Source: Afipia sp. (GTDB lineage Bacteria > Pseudomonadota > Alphaproteobacteria > Rhizobiales > Xanthobacteraceae). From it: DNA of 64,000 bases. This document shows, piece after piece, positions 1 through 10,814 of this stretch. The stretch covers positions 1-64,000 of the forward strand of contig JAUSAX010000043.1 in NCBI GenBank assembly GCA_030652315.1, given 5' to 3'. A model generated the notes under the pieces. It had not been told where the DNA came from, ran no database searches, and was given only the letters and a program-made list of their open reading frames with translations. Each line of letters opens with the position of its first letter. The first letter of the stretch is position 1. The position numbers and the translations under genes were made by a program.

Positions 1-1303
<1,303 letters not shown>

Positions 1304-1330
1304 TCGTTCGTCACTCAAGGGCACAAACGA

Positions 1331-1362
1331 AAGCCCGGCCTCGCACGAGGCCGGGCTATTTC
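1331..1362. terminator. Bidirectional terminator between convergent dctP and dctM
   Basis: The near-perfect stem AGCCCGGCCTCG-CACG-AGGCCGGGCT is flanked by A-rich sequence on the left and ATTTCGTT on the right. It sits between the stop of the binding protein (1303) and the stop of the convergent large permease gene (1379), so it can serve both strands. Confidence 0.8.
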
Positions 1363-1378
1363 GTTGTCACGTCGTCGT

Positions 1379-2785
1379 TTACTTCGACGGCCCGAGGTCG
1401 AGCTGGGGCATTTCGATCTGCGGGATCTCGATCTTGATATTGGTGGTATCGACCTTGGTGGTGTCGATCCAGTAGGTCACCGCACCTGGCCAGTAGATGA
1501 CTATGACCACCAGTATAACTTGCATCAGCACCCAGGGCATAGCGCCCCAATAGATGTCCGAACTCTTCACCTCGGGTGGAGCGATACCGCGCAGATAAAA
1601 CAGCGCGAAGCCGAACGGGGGATGCATGAATGACGTCTGCATGTTGACGCAGAGCAGGACACCGAACCACACGAGGTCAATGCCAAGCTTGGTGGCGACC
1701 GGCGCAAGCAGCGGAATGATGATGAAGGCGATCTCGAAGAAGTCCAGGAAGAACGCCAGGAAGAACACGAAGATGTTGACGAAGATCAGGAAGCCGATGG
1801 CGCCGCCCGGCAGCCCCGTGAGCAGATGCTCGATCCAGCGCGCGCCATCCATGCCCTGGAACACGAGGCTGAAGCAGGTCGAGCCGACGAGAATGAACAC
1901 CACCATGGATGTCAGCCGCATCGTGGACGTCATCGCCTGTTCCACCAGCGGCCATGTCAAGCGACGGTGCATCGCAGCGAGGACCATCGCACCGACCGCG
2001 CCCATGGCGCCGGCCTCGGTGGGTGTCGCAAGACCGAGTCCGATGGTGCCGAGTACGAGGAAGATCAGGACTATTGAAGGGATCATGCCCCACAGCACGC
2101 GGCTGACGAGTTTCCAGTCCATTGGCTCTCGCGCGGACTCTGGAAGAGGCGGCATTTTGTGGGGCTGCAGGAGCGACACGCCGACGATGTAAAGCAGGAA
2201 GATCACGACCTGCAGGATCGAAGGACCGATCGCGCCGAGATACATGTCGCCGACGGACCGGCCGAGTTGGTCGGCGAGCACGATCAGCACCAGCGACGGA
2301 GGAATCAACTGTGTGATTGTTCCCGACGCAGCGATGACGCCGGTCGCGAGGCGCATGTCGTAACCGTAGCGGATCATGATGGGCAGCGAGATAACACCCA
2401 TGGCGATGACCGAGGCAGCCACCGTGCCGGTGATCGCGCCAAGAATGGCACCCACGATGATCACGGCATAGGCGAGACCACCCGGAATTTTTCCGAACAG
2501 TTGTCCGGTGCCCTCGAGCAGGTCCTCCGCGAGACCGCATCGCTCAAGAATCGCGCCCATGAATGTGAAGAACGGAATCGACAGCAGCAGGTCGTTTGAA
2601 ATGATTCCATAGAAGCGGAAGGGAAGAGCCTGCAGGAACGACGGATCGAAATGGCCGGTATTGATCCCGAGAATTCCAAAGAACAATCCCACCGCAGCAA
2701 GCGAAAATGCGACCGGAAATCCGATCAGCATGAACAGGATCATCGTCCCGAACATCAGCGGAGGGAAAACGCCAAACGAAAACAT
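1379..2785 (-). CDS. dctM: TRAP transporter large permease (DctM-like)
   Basis: The large membrane subunit that forms the Na+-coupled substrate path of the TRAP system. The ORF track begins at 2950, but the natural start is the ATG at 2785 (MFSFGVFPPLMFG), giving 468 aa. The protein is almost entirely hydrophobic, with about 12 membrane segments and the conserved glycine/proline-rich helices typical of DctM (for example GMIPSIVLIFLVLGTIGLGL). The 55-residue extension in the track is Arg-rich and overlaps the upstream gene, so it is rejected. It lies 29 bases downstream of the small subunit gene. A C-terminal tail of about 35 polar residues (DTTKVDTTNIKIEIPQIEM) follows the last helix and is somewhat longer than usual. 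Confidence 0.93.
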   Translation of the reverse strand: MFSFGVFPPLMFGTMILFMLIGFPVAFSLAAVGLFFGILGINTGHFDPSFLQALPFRFYGIISNDLLLSIPFFTFMGAILERCGLAEDLLEGTGQLFGKIPGGLAYAVIIVGAILGAITGTVAASVIAMGVISLPIMIRYGYDMRLATGVIAASGTITQLIPPSLVLIVLADQLGRSVGDMYLGAIGPSILQVVIFLLYIVGVSLLQPHKMPPLPESAREPMDWKLVSRVLWGMIPSIVLIFLVLGTIGLGLATPTEAGAMGAVGAMVLAAMHRRLTWPLVEQAMTSTMRLTSMVVFILVGSTCFSLVFQGMDGARWIEHLLTGLPGGAIGFLIFVNIFVFFLAFFLDFFEIAFIIIPLLAPVATKLGIDLVWFGVLLCVNMQTSFMHPPFGFALFYLRGIAPPEVKSSDIYWGAMPWVLMQVILVVIVIYWPGAVTYWIDTTKVDTTNIKIEIPQIEMPQLDLGPSK

Positions 2786-2814
2786 CCATTGATCCTGTTC
2801 AGCAAGCTCGTGAA

Positions 2815-3381
2815 TTATTGCAGGGGAGCTTCGTAATGCGTATCGATGCGTATCGTGCCAGCGAGCGCGGCGACGCGCTTGGCGAGCTCTGCGAGTCCTT
2901 GAAGGAACAACAGCGCGAAGCCGAGCGGCAGCAGGCCCTTTGCCGGCCAAAGGATAAGACCGCCGGCGTTCATCGACATTTCGTTAGTCTTGAACGAAAG
3001 GAAGAAGAAGGGCCACGTGAGGTAAACGAGATAGGCCATCACCGGTAGCAGGAATACCGTGAAGCCGAGGATGTCGATCCAGAGGCGAGTCCTGTCGGAA
3101 ACATTGGAGTACAGCAAGTCGACGCGAACGTGTTCGTTTAGACGAAGCGTTTGAGCCGCACCCAAAAGCACAATGCCGCCGAACATGTACCACTGGATTT
3201 CGAGCAGTCCGTTCGAGCTATAACTGATCAGGTAACGAACGACGGCGTTGCCGGCGCTCACGAGACAGGCGAGCAGCACCAACCACTTCGCGACATATCC
3301 GGCGGCATCGCTAATGCGATCGATCACGCGCGTGATATTGACGATGTCCACCGTATCCCCCCCGAAAAGGTATTCATGCAC
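2815..3381 (-). CDS. dctQ: TRAP transporter small permease (DctQ-like)
   Basis: The small membrane subunit of the TRAP carrier, which scaffolds the large permease. Four hydrophobic segments are visible (AKWLVLLACLVSAGNAVVRYLI, WYMFGGIVLLGAAQTL, LGFTVFLLPVMAYLVYLTW, LLPLGFALLFLQGL). The motif EIQWYMFGG followed by NEHVRVDLLY is typical of DctQ. The start is uncertain: ATG at 3381 has a weak AAGG site, while an in-frame GTG at 3351 (residue 11) sits about 8 bases after a strong GGGGGGG stretch and may be the real start. It precedes dctM by 29 bases in the same operon; the binding-protein gene is convergent. Confidence 0.9.
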   Translation of the reverse strand: MHEYLFGGDTVDIVNITRVIDRISDAAGYVAKWLVLLACLVSAGNAVVRYLISYSSNGLLEIQWYMFGGIVLLGAAQTLRLNEHVRVDLLYSNVSDRTRLWIDILGFTVFLLPVMAYLVYLTWPFFFLSFKTNEMSMNAGGLILWPAKGLLPLGFALLFLQGLAELAKRVAALAGTIRIDTHYEAPLQ

Positions 3382-3575
3382 TTGCCTTTAATCTCGTCTT
3401 GCAGACGCAAGCGGCAGCCTTGTTGGCAGAGGCAATATGACGCGGCGGCACCATTTCAGCGACTTACGCCGCCGTCAATTGGAAGTTTGACGGTTTCGCT
3501 GCGAAACGATGACCAACTCAAGAACGGGGAAATTTTTGTCAAAGAAGCGAGCGGCCTGAGCAACATTCGCAGCAG

Positions 3576-4613
3576 CTAGCCGCCGGTCACGCTCATGTGC
3601 CGGCTGACGCTGGGCCGATTGTGGCGGCGATCGATAATGAAATCGTGCCCCTTCGGCTTGAGCCCGATTGCCCGATCGATCGCGGCGGCGAGAAGGGTGT
3701 CGTCGTTGGACGCTCGCAGCGGTTTGCGCAGATCGGAGGCATCCTCATGGCCGAGGCACGTGTGGAGCGTCCCGGTACAGGTGATGCGAACCCGGTTGCA
3801 GGATTCGCAGAAATTGTGGGTCATCGGTGTGATGAAGCCGAGCTTTCCGCCAGTCTCGCTGACGCCAGCGTAACGTGCCGGGCCGCCGGTGTCATCGGCG
3901 AGGTCGGTCAGCGTGTATCGGGTGGCGAGGCGAGCCCGAAGCAACGAGAGCGGCAGGTACTGGTCAATTCGTCCTTCGCCGATATCGCCCATCGGCATCA
4001 CCTCGATCAGGGTGAGATCCATGCCCTTACCGTGCGCCCATTCCATCAGCGAGGGGATCTCGTCTTCGTTCATGTTCTTCAGCGCGACGACGTTGATCTT
4101 GACCTTCAGGCCCGCAGCCCGCGCAGCTTCAATGCCGCGCAGTACCTTGTCGAGATCCCCCCAGCGCGTGATGGCGCGAAACTTCGTGGGGTCGAGAGTG
4201 TCGAGCGAGACATTGATGCGCCGCACGCCGTGATCCCTGAGCTCGACGGCAAACTTCTCGAGTTGCGATCCGTTCGTTGTCAGGGTCAGCTCGTCGAGTG
4301 CGCCAGTATCAAGATGGCGGGACAGCGACTGCACCAGTGACATCACGTTGCGCCGAACCAAGGGTTCGCCGCCGGTCAGGCGCAGTTTTCGAACGCCCTT
4401 GGCGATAAAGGCAGAGCACAGCCGGTCGAGTTCTTCGAGCGAGAGAAGGTCCGATTTCGGCAGGAATGTCATGTCTTCCGACATGCAATAGAAACAGCGC
4501 AGATCGCAGCGGTCGGTCACGGACACGCGCAGATACTTGATCGTCCGCCCGAAAGGATCGGTCATCGCGGAGGTGGTGGATTCTGCCATGGAGCTCGGAA
4601 GCGATCCGGTCAT
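3576..4613 (-). CDS. moaA: GTP 3',8-cyclase MoaA (molybdenum cofactor step 1)
   Basis: Radical-SAM enzyme that converts GTP to 3',8-cyclo-GTP, the first step of molybdopterin synthesis; cytosolic. The N-terminal [4Fe-4S] cluster motif CxxxCxxC is present at about residues 36-43 (CDLRCFYC). The second cluster motif near the C-terminus ([18 protein letters not shown]) and the conserved C-terminal Gly-Gly are also present. At 345 aa the length is normal. No other moa genes are adjacent, so it appears as a single gene between the TRAP operon and a lipoprotein gene. The M17 start ([13 protein letters not shown]) is a possible alternative. Confidence 0.97.
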   Translation of the reverse strand: MTGSLPSSMAESTTSAMTDPFGRTIKYLRVSVTDRCDLRCFYCMSEDMTFLPKSDLLSLEELDRLCSAFIAKGVRKLRLTGGEPLVRRNVMSLVQSLSRHLDTGALDELTLTTNGSQLEKFAVELRDHGVRRINVSLDTLDPTKFRAITRWGDLDKVLRGIEAARAAGLKVKINVVALKNMNEDEIPSLMEWAHGKGMDLTLIEVMPMGDIGEGRIDQYLPLSLLRARLATRYTLTDLADDTGGPARYAGVSETGGKLGFITPMTHNFCESCNRVRITCTGTLHTCLGHEDASDLRKPLRASNDDTLLAAAIDRAIGLKPKGHDFIIDRRHNRPSVSRHMSVTGG

Positions 4614-4723
4614 TCAGCGGGCCTTGATTGTCGCACGATGCCAAACCGTTATGGGCTTGGTATGCCAGTCACAATCTAGGGATGATCGGCTGCGGACACA
4701 ATGAATCTGTCTGCAGGAAACCG

Positions 4724-5173
4724 TCAGCGACGCGGTGGCGGCGGGAAGGGGGAGTTCGGTTCCTCAGCCGGCTCAGCGGCTGCCGGTGCGGGTGGCTTTT
4801 TGGCTTTTGGCGCGGCTTTGGGGGCTGCCCGGCCTTTCTTGGTGGGAAGCGCCGGTTGCAACTCGGCGTAGACCGGATTCGGATCGACGACGACACCAGG
4901 GCCACTTGGGTCACGGATGATCTGAACAGGGACTGTTTCCGGCTGATACTTCGGCAGCGAGAAGGTCACAGAGAAATTTTCAGCCGCAGCGACCGAGAGC
5001 GAGCAGGGGGTTTTGCATGTTTCGCCGCTGGAGGCGCGCGCCTCAGCACCGGCGGGTAGCGATTCAAGCTGAATCGTTGCGCTCGGCGGCGTCGACTTGA
5101 GCATATCAGGCATGGAGAACGATGAGCAGCCCGCGAGACCAAGACCCGCCGCGACAACAACAATGATACGCAT
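4724..5173 (-). CDS. Small lipoprotein with PEGA-like domain and proline/alanine-rich tail
   Basis: Not recognised as a named gene. The N-terminus is a lipoprotein signal (hydrophobic stretch, lipobox LAGC at about residues 12-15). Residues 30-95 look like a short beta-sandwich PEGA-type domain (IQLESLPAGAEARASSGETCKTPCSLSV). It contains two cysteines that could form a disulfide. The last 50 residues are a Lys/Ala/Pro-rich linker ending in a run of prolines, typical of periplasm-spanning or cell-wall-associated tails. Probably an envelope lipoprotein of 149 aa; the role is unknown. Confidence 0.8.
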   Translation of the reverse strand: MRIIVVVAAGLGLAGCSSFSMPDMLKSTPPSATIQLESLPAGAEARASSGETCKTPCSLSVAAAENFSVTFSLPKYQPETVPVQIIRDPSGPGVVVDPNPVYAELQPALPTKKGRAAPKAAPKAKKPPAPAAAEPAEEPNSPFPPPPRR

Positions 5174-5324
5174 GGTGCATCCGTCATGTGATGCGGTGAT
5201 AGCCGCATAGTCCCCGCGCGGACCTTAGAAGTGTCATTCCGCCCGCGCAACGGGTCGCATTGTATTCGTTAAGAGAAGGTTAACACAGAGTCTGAAATCT
5301 GAGATGGCATAAATATATTCAATA

Positions 5325-6011
5325 TCAATGCCTTATGTCTGTTTCCAGAAGGTTTGTAACAGCGTCGGGCAGTTCCCGCATGTGACCAATGACCGTGTCA
5401 GGCTTCAGTTCTGCAATCGGGATTTCCGTGTAGCCGAATTCAACTCCGATCACCGGAATGCCGGCTCGCCGCGCGACCCCTACGTCCGGCCCGGAATCGC
5501 CGACCATGATTGATCTCGAAACTTCCCCGCCTGCTTGCACTATGGTTTGGCGCAGAATAGTGGGATCGGGCTTCGCCACCCCGAACGTATCGGCCCCGCA
5601 GATCGCCGCAAATCGCCCGGTCATATCCAGCTTGTCGAGCAGAAGCTTCGAGAGGCCCTCGAGCTTGTTGGTGCAGACAGCGAACCTGAAACCCCGTCCT
5701 TCAAGCTTGTCGAGGGCGGCATGGAGACCGTCGAACGGGCGCGACGCGTCGGCGATATGGTCTTTGTAGTATGCGATGAAGTCGGCTGTCAGCCGGTCAA
5801 CATCCGCGATGCTCATGACCCGGCCTTCCAGTTCCAGACCGCGCTCAATCAGCTTGCGTGCGCCGGCCCCAATCATGGCGCGCGCCGATGCAACCGGCAC
5901 GAGTGGCAGGCCCTCACGTTGAAGCACGAAATTCAGCGCCCCAATCAGGTCGGGGGCGGTATCCACAAGGGTGCCGTCGAGATCGAACACAATCAGGGGG
6001 GAAGTGGTCAT
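5325..6011 (-). CDS. gph: Phosphoglycolate phosphatase (HAD family)
   Basis: HAD hydrolase that removes 2-phosphoglycolate. Motif [11 protein letters not shown] lies at residues 9-18, motif II is VCTN near 113, a conserved lysine follows (VAKPDP), and motif IV is GDSGPDV. The 228 aa length and the helical cap match bacterial Gph. It is divergently arranged with rpiA, about 165 bases away, so the two may share a promoter region. HAD substrate specificity is hard to read from sequence, so a related sugar-phosphate phosphatase is possible, but the GxxxDTAPD and PTILRQ patterns fit Gph. Confidence 0.9.
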   Translation of the reverse strand: MTTSPLIVFDLDGTLVDTAPDLIGALNFVLQREGLPLVPVASARAMIGAGARKLIERGLELEGRVMSIADVDRLTADFIAYYKDHIADASRPFDGLHAALDKLEGRGFRFAVCTNKLEGLSKLLLDKLDMTGRFAAICGADTFGVAKPDPTILRQTIVQAGGEVSRSIMVGDSGPDVGVARRAGIPVIGVEFGYTEIPIAELKPDTVIGHMRELPDAVTNLLETDIRH

Positions 6012-6175
6012 GGCGGATCGCTAGCGGGCGGGGCAGGATCATGCAAGGCCTGCAGCGAAATTGGTCTTATGCCGGTCCGTTTTGGCAGTTTTTTCGCCCG
6101 GAAGGCCGTATCCACCGCTGCGGAAACCGCGCTATATGCCTCGCGTTCCACGGGAACGGAACGTCGAGGGCGATG

Positions 6176-6886
6176 ATGTCGATGGACGATCTGAAAAGGC
6201 AGGCTGCTGCGCGTGCGGTCGAGCAGGTGCGGGATGGCATGAAGCTTGGGCTCGGCACCGGATCTACCGCCAAGCACTTCGTCGAACTGCTCGGCGAACG
6301 TGTGCAGGCAGGCCTGAAGGTTATCGGCGTTCCGACCTCGGAAGCGACGCGGGCCGATGCCGAGCGTTGTGGCGTACCGCTCACCACGCTCGAAGAAGTT
6401 GACCGGCTCGACCTTACCGTGGACGGCGCCGATGAAATCGACCCCAATCTCGAACTCATCAAGGGCGGAGGCGGGGCCTTGCTGCGCGAGAAGATCGTCG
6501 CGGCTGCCTCAGACCGGATGATTGTGATCGCAGACGAGTCCAAGTGGGTCAAAACCCTCGGGCGCTTTCCGCTGCCGATCGAAGTCATCCCGTTTGGCCT
6601 CGGCGCGACGCGCCGGGCCATCGAGGCGGTCTTTGCTGAAAATGGCGTTTCCGGCCAAATGGATATTCGTAAGGCCAAGGATGGCCATGCTTTCGTCACC
6701 GATGGCGGCCACTGGATTATCGATGCCCGCCTTGGCCAAATTCCGGATTCCCCCAGATTGGCGGTGTCACTGAATTCGATTCCGGGTGTGGTTGAACACG
6801 GTTTGTTTATCGGTCTCGCACGCACGGTCGTGCTCGCCGGCCCCCAGGGTATTCGCGTTATTGAACGGCCCTTGCGCCGCAATTGA
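6176..6886 (+). CDS. rpiA: Ribose-5-phosphate isomerase A
   Basis: Interconverts ribose 5-phosphate and ribulose 5-phosphate in the pentose phosphate/Calvin pathways. The family signatures are all present: [13 protein letters not shown], the catalytic region [25 protein letters not shown], and [11 protein letters not shown]. The ORF track begins at 5858, but that extension is antisense to gph. ATGs at 6173, 6176 and 6182 compete; GAGGG at 6166-6170 is best spaced for 6176 or 6182. Length is about 236 aa, typical. It is followed by the DUF2059 gene after 11 bases, probably as one transcript. Confidence 0.96.
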   Translation: MSMDDLKRQAAARAVEQVRDGMKLGLGTGSTAKHFVELLGERVQAGLKVIGVPTSEATRADAERCGVPLTTLEEVDRLDLTVDGADEIDPNLELIKGGGGALLREKIVAAASDRMIVIADESKWVKTLGRFPLPIEVIPFGLGATRRAIEAVFAENGVSGQMDIRKAKDGHAFVTDGGHWIIDARLGQIPDSPRLAVSLNSIPGVVEHGLFIGLARTVVLAGPQGIRVIERPLRRN

Positions 6887-6897
6887 GGAGAATTGAG

Positions 6898-7404
6898 ATG
6901 AAGAAGTTTTCGAACGTGTTGCTCGCAGCCGGCGCGGCGCTTGCCCTGATGGTGGGTAGCGCGATGGCGCAGGCTCCGAAGCCGCCATCCGCAGCAGCCA
7001 TCGGCTATGCCAAGGAAGTACTGACGTCCAAGAATGTCAGCTCGATCTATCAGGGCGCAGTCCCGGGTCTCGTGCAGCGGACCAAGGAAGTGTTGTTGCA
7101 GGCCAACCTGAACTACCAGAAGGACCTCAACGAAGTTGCCGTTCAGGTCGCGAAGGATCTCGCCGGCCGCGAAAAGGAAATCGGCGAGGAAATGGCGCGG
7201 ATTTACGCCACCGCCTTTACCGAGCAGGAGCTGAAGGAACTGGCCGCGTTCTACAAGTCGCCGCTTGGCGTCAAGGTGATCGCGCAGGAGCCGGTGGCAT
7301 TCAATGCCGCGCGCCAGTATATGGATCAGTGGGCGCAGAAGTTCGGCGAAGAAATCAACGGCAAGTTTCGTGCTGAAATGAAGAAGCGCGGCAAGGAAAT
7401 CTAA
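6898..7404 (+). CDS. Secreted DUF2059 protein
   Basis: The start ATG at 6898 follows a strong GAGGAG site (6885-6890) and opens a Sec signal peptide (MKKFSNVLLAAGAALALMVGSAMAQ). The mature part is helical and matches the DUF2059 pattern (SIYQGAVPGLV, followed by the FTEQELKELAAFYKSPLGVK region). Members occur widely next to rpiA-gor in Bradyrhizobiaceae; their biochemical role is unknown. At 168 aa it is a normal length. It lies between rpiA (11 bases upstream) and gor (18 bases downstream), so all three are probably one operon. Confidence 0.9.
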   Translation: MKKFSNVLLAAGAALALMVGSAMAQAPKPPSAAAIGYAKEVLTSKNVSSIYQGAVPGLVQRTKEVLLQANLNYQKDLNEVAVQVAKDLAGREKEIGEEMARIYATAFTEQELKELAAFYKSPLGVKVIAQEPVAFNAARQYMDQWAQKFGEEINGKFRAEMKKRGKEI

Positions 7405-7422
7405 GCACGATCGGGAATTCCA

Positions 7423-8808
7423 ATGGCGGACCTGGACGTTGATCTGTTCGTGATCGGCGGTGGATCGGGCGGCGTACGTGCTGCCCGGATTGCCGCCGGT
7501 TACGGTGCAAGCGTTTTGGTCGCCGAGGAGTACCGCATGGGCGGCACCTGCGTGATCCGCGGCTGCGTGCCCAAGAAGCTGATGGTCTACGCGTCCCATG
7601 TTCGTCATGAACTGGATGACGCGGCGGGTTTCGGCTGGACCATTCCATCAGCGACGTTCGACTGGCCGACCCTGATCGCCAACAAGGACAGGGAAATTGC
7701 CCGGCTCGAGGCGGCCTATACATTCAATGTCGAAAAGGCCGGCGCCAAAATTCTAAAAGCACGCGCGACGTTCTTGGACGCACACACGCTACGCCTTTCG
7801 ACCGGCGAAACTGTACGTGCAAAACATATTCTGATCGCCACGGGCGGCGCGCCGAGCCACGGCGAGGCCATTCCGGGTATCGAGCATGTGATCTCCTCCA
7901 ACGAGGTGTTTCACCTTAAGACGTTTCCGAAGCGGATCGTGATTCAGGGCGGGGGCTACATCGCGCTGGAATTCGCCTGCATCTTCGCCGGTCTTGGTGC
8001 GGATGTGACCGTGATCTATCGCGGCGAGAATATCCTGCGTGGTTTCGATGACGACGTGCGAAAGCATGTGCGTAGCGAAATGGAAAAATCCGGCATCACG
8101 GTGCTGACCGGATGCATCGTCACCAAGGTCGACAAGCACGGTGAAGCTTTCACGGCGCATCTGTCGAGCGGATCGAGTGTTGCCGCCGATCAGGTGATGT
8201 TCGCGGTCGGCCGGCATCCGAATGTCAAAGGTCTTGGGCTGGAGAAGGCTGGCGTTGCGCTGAACCCGGTCAATGGCGGGATCGCGGTTGACGGATTCTC
8301 ACAGACCAATGTCCCGCATATCTATGCGGTCGGTGATGTCACGCATCGTATCAATCTGACCCCCGTCGCGATCCGAGAGGGACATGCCTTCGCCGACACG
8401 GTGTTCGGCAAACGGCCGATACGGGTCGACCATGCGGACATTCCGACGGCCGTGTTCACCCAGCCCGAGGTCGGCACGGTGGGGCTGAACGAGGCCGAGG
8501 CGCGGGCGCAATATACTCACGTCGATATCTACAAGACCGACTTCCGTTCGCTGAAATCGACACTGTCGGGAAGCGAATCCCGGATCATGATGAAGCTGAT
8601 CGTCGATTCCTCGACCGACCGCATTCTCGGCTGCCATATCGTCGGACCGGAGGCGGGCGAGTTGATTCAGATTGTCGGCATCGCCGTGAAAATGAAGGCG
8701 ACCAAAGCGGACTTCGACGCCACGATTGCGGTCCATCCGACTGCCGCTGAAGAGCTTGTGACCTTGCGCACCCCAAGTGCACGCCACGTCCGCCAGGCCG
8801 CGGAATAG
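7423..8808 (+). CDS. gor: Glutathione-disulfide reductase
   Basis: NADPH-dependent flavoprotein that regenerates reduced glutathione in the cytosol. Visible elements are the N-terminal FAD motif VIGGGSGGVRAARIAAG, the redox-active disulfide CVIRGC (Cys43/Cys48), a second nucleotide motif IQGGGYIALEFA, the FAD signature IYAVGDVTHRINLTPVA, and the C-terminal catalytic His in AVHPTAAEEL. At 461 aa it has the usual length. The CVIRGC form, rather than CVNVGC, is common in alphaproteobacterial and plant-type enzymes. Probably co-transcribed with rpiA and the DUF2059 gene. Confidence 0.96.
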   Translation: MADLDVDLFVIGGGSGGVRAARIAAGYGASVLVAEEYRMGGTCVIRGCVPKKLMVYASHVRHELDDAAGFGWTIPSATFDWPTLIANKDREIARLEAAYTFNVEKAGAKILKARATFLDAHTLRLSTGETVRAKHILIATGGAPSHGEAIPGIEHVISSNEVFHLKTFPKRIVIQGGGYIALEFACIFAGLGADVTVIYRGENILRGFDDDVRKHVRSEMEKSGITVLTGCIVTKVDKHGEAFTAHLSSGSSVAADQVMFAVGRHPNVKGLGLEKAGVALNPVNGGIAVDGFSQTNVPHIYAVGDVTHRINLTPVAIREGHAFADTVFGKRPIRVDHADIPTAVFTQPEVGTVGLNEAEARAQYTHVDIYKTDFRSLKSTLSGSESRIMMKLIVDSSTDRILGCHIVGPEAGELIQIVGIAVKMKATKADFDATIAVHPTAAEELVTLRTPSARHVRQAAE

Positions 8809-9002
8809 CCGGCCCGGGTCCGGCTCGACCAAACGGTTGGCCCGGAAATCTCGCCAAAACCGGCACAGCACCCGCCAAGGCAGCCTTGTCTGAGCCGGCA
8901 AGTCCCTGATTCGGCATGCCGATTTGCAACTGGCAAGACCGGGACCACCTGTGTATAACCCGGCGCTATCACGCGATTGTCGTTTCCTGAGGAGTTTCAG
9001 TC

Positions 9003-10391
9003 ATGTCCGAGCGGTGGACGCCCGACAGCTGGCGCAAGAAGCCAGTTATGCAAGTGCCGGATTATCCCGATGCGAAAGCGTTGGCCGATGTCGAGGCGCA
9101 GCTTGCAACGTTTCCGCCGCTGGTTTTTGCAGGTGAAGCGCGCAACCTGAAGAAGGCGCTGGCCCGCGTCGCGGCTGGCGAAGCCTTCCTGCTGCAGGGC
9201 GGCGACTGCGCCGAAAGCTTTGCCGAACACGGCGCGAACAATATCCGCGATTTCTTCCGCGTACTGCTGCAGATGGCGGTGGTTCTGACCTATGCCGGCG
9301 CGCTGCCGGTGGTGAAGGTCGGCCGCATCGCCGGACAGTTCGCGAAGCCGCGCTCCTCGCCGATGGAAAAGCAGGGCGATGTCGAGTTGCCGAGCTATCG
9401 CGGCGACATCGTCAACGACATGGCTTTCACGAAAGAGTCTCGCACGCCTGACCCGCAGCGCCAGCTGATGGCTTACCGGCAGTCGGCGGCAACGCTGAAC
9501 CTGCTGCGTGCGTTCGCAACCGGCGGCTTCGCCAATCTGGGCAGCGTGCATCAGTGGATGCTCGGCTTCCTGAAGGATTCGCCGCAGTCTCGCCGTTACA
9601 AGGAGCTGGCCGACCGGATTTCCGAGGCGCTGAATTTCATGCGCGCCTGCGGCCTCGATCTCGAGAGCCATCCCGAATTGCGTGCGACCGATTTCTACAC
9701 CAGCCACGAGGCCCTGTTGCTCGGCTATGAGCAGGCCTTCACGCGCGTCGATTCCACGACCGGCGACTGGTACGCGACCACTGGTCACATGATCTGGATT
9801 GGCGATCGCACGCGTCAGCTCGATCACGGTCACATCGAATACTTCCGTGGCATCAAGAACCCGATCGGCCTGAAGTGCGGTCCGTCGCTGAAGCCGGATG
9901 AACTGATCAAGCTGATCGACGTCCTCAATCCCGACAACGAGCCGGGCCGGTTGACGTTGATCAACCGTTTCGGTTCGGACAAGGTCGATGCTCACCTGCC
10001 GCAGCTGATCCGCGCTGTGCAGCGGGAAGGCCGCGTCGTGGTCTGGTCGTGCGATCCGATGCACGGCAACACCATCACGTCGACGTCCGGCTACAAGACC
10101 CGGCCGTTCGATCGCGTGCTGTCGGAGGTGAAGTCGTTCTTCACGATCCATGCCGCTGAAGGCACCCATGCCGGCGGCGTTCATCTGGAAATGACCGGGC
10201 AGGACGTCACCGAATGCATCGGCGGCGCACGCGCGATCACCGACGAGGATCTTAACGACCGTTATCACACGGTCTGCGATCCGCGCCTGAACGCCGAGCA
10301 GTCGATCGACATGGCTTTCCTGATCGCCGAGCTTCTCAAGCAGGAGCGCGTCGGTAAGGTGAAGCCGATGCCGGCCGTCGCGGGGTTCTGA
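9003..10391 (+). CDS. aroG: Class II DAHP synthase (3-deoxy-7-phosphoheptulonate synthase)
   Basis: First enzyme of the shikimate pathway, condensing phosphoenolpyruvate and erythrose 4-phosphate; metal-dependent and cytosolic. The protein is the plant/mycobacterial class II type: it starts [19 protein letters not shown] and has [14 protein letters not shown] (metal cysteine), [25 protein letters not shown] and [15 protein letters not shown]. At 462 aa it is complete. A good GAGGAG ribosome site lies about 10 bases upstream. Its stop overlaps the dgkA start by one base (TGATG). The symbol is used loosely, since class II enzymes carry several names. Confidence 0.95.
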   Translation: MSERWTPDSWRKKPVMQVPDYPDAKALADVEAQLATFPPLVFAGEARNLKKALARVAAGEAFLLQGGDCAESFAEHGANNIRDFFRVLLQMAVVLTYAGALPVVKVGRIAGQFAKPRSSPMEKQGDVELPSYRGDIVNDMAFTKESRTPDPQRQLMAYRQSAATLNLLRAFATGGFANLGSVHQWMLGFLKDSPQSRRYKELADRISEALNFMRACGLDLESHPELRATDFYTSHEALLLGYEQAFTRVDSTTGDWYATTGHMIWIGDRTRQLDHGHIEYFRGIKNPIGLKCGPSLKPDELIKLIDVLNPDNEPGRLTLINRFGSDKVDAHLPQLIRAVQREGRVVVWSCDPMHGNTITSTSGYKTRPFDRVLSEVKSFFTIHAAEGTHAGGVHLEMTGQDVTECIGGARAITDEDLNDRYHTVCDPRLNAEQSIDMAFLIAELLKQERVGKVKPMPAVAGF

Positions 10392-10759
10392 TGGTGCGAG
10401 TGGTGCTGTCGCGGATGTGCCGCGCCACGATCAACAGCCGGAACGGACTGGCATTTGCTTTCCGTTCCGAACAGGCTTTCCGCGAAGAGTTGATTGCGCT
10501 CCTGCTGGCGATCCCGTTGGCTTGGCTGATTGGCGTCACGCCGGTCCGCCGTCTTGAACTTGTGATGGTCGTGCTGCTGCTGATGGTGGTCGAACTCCTG
10601 AACACCGCCATCGAAAAGCTCGCCGACCGTCTCACAACCGACCACGATCCCCAGATCGGCCGCGTCAAGGACATGGGATCGGCGGCAGTCGCCGTGATGC
10701 TGCTGATCGCTGGCGCTTTCTGGCTGTTTGCGATCGCCGAACGCATAGGTCTCATCTGA
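10391..10759 (+). CDS. dgkA: Diacylglycerol kinase
   Basis: Small integral-membrane kinase that phosphorylates diacylglycerol and recycles lipid from envelope glucan synthesis. Three membrane segments are visible over 122 aa. The hallmark VVELLNTAIEKLADR motif carries the catalytic glutamates, and an N-terminal basic amphipathic part (NSRNGLAFAFRSEQAFREEL) is present. The start codon overlaps the stop of the DAHP synthase gene (TGATG), so translation is coupled. A relation to the opgC gene elsewhere in the window is possible only in a general sense. Confidence 0.95.
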   Translation: MVRVVLSRMCRATINSRNGLAFAFRSEQAFREELIALLLAIPLAWLIGVTPVRRLELVMVVLLLMVVELLNTAIEKLADRLTTDHDPQIGRVKDMGSAAVAVMLLIAGAFWLFAIAERIGLI

Positions 10760-10814
10760 ATTGTGCTCATATTGAGCAATTGCGGATGCCGCAGTCGGCG
10801 GGCTAAAAGCGATC

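Noticed and set aside
6067-7608. 513-aa minus-strand ORF over rpiA-DUF2059-gor
   Set aside because: Antisense shadow of clear genes; Ser/Arg/Ala-rich composition and no motif.
8997-10268. 423-aa minus-strand ORF over the DAHP synthase
   Set aside because: Antisense shadow produced by high-GC codon bias.
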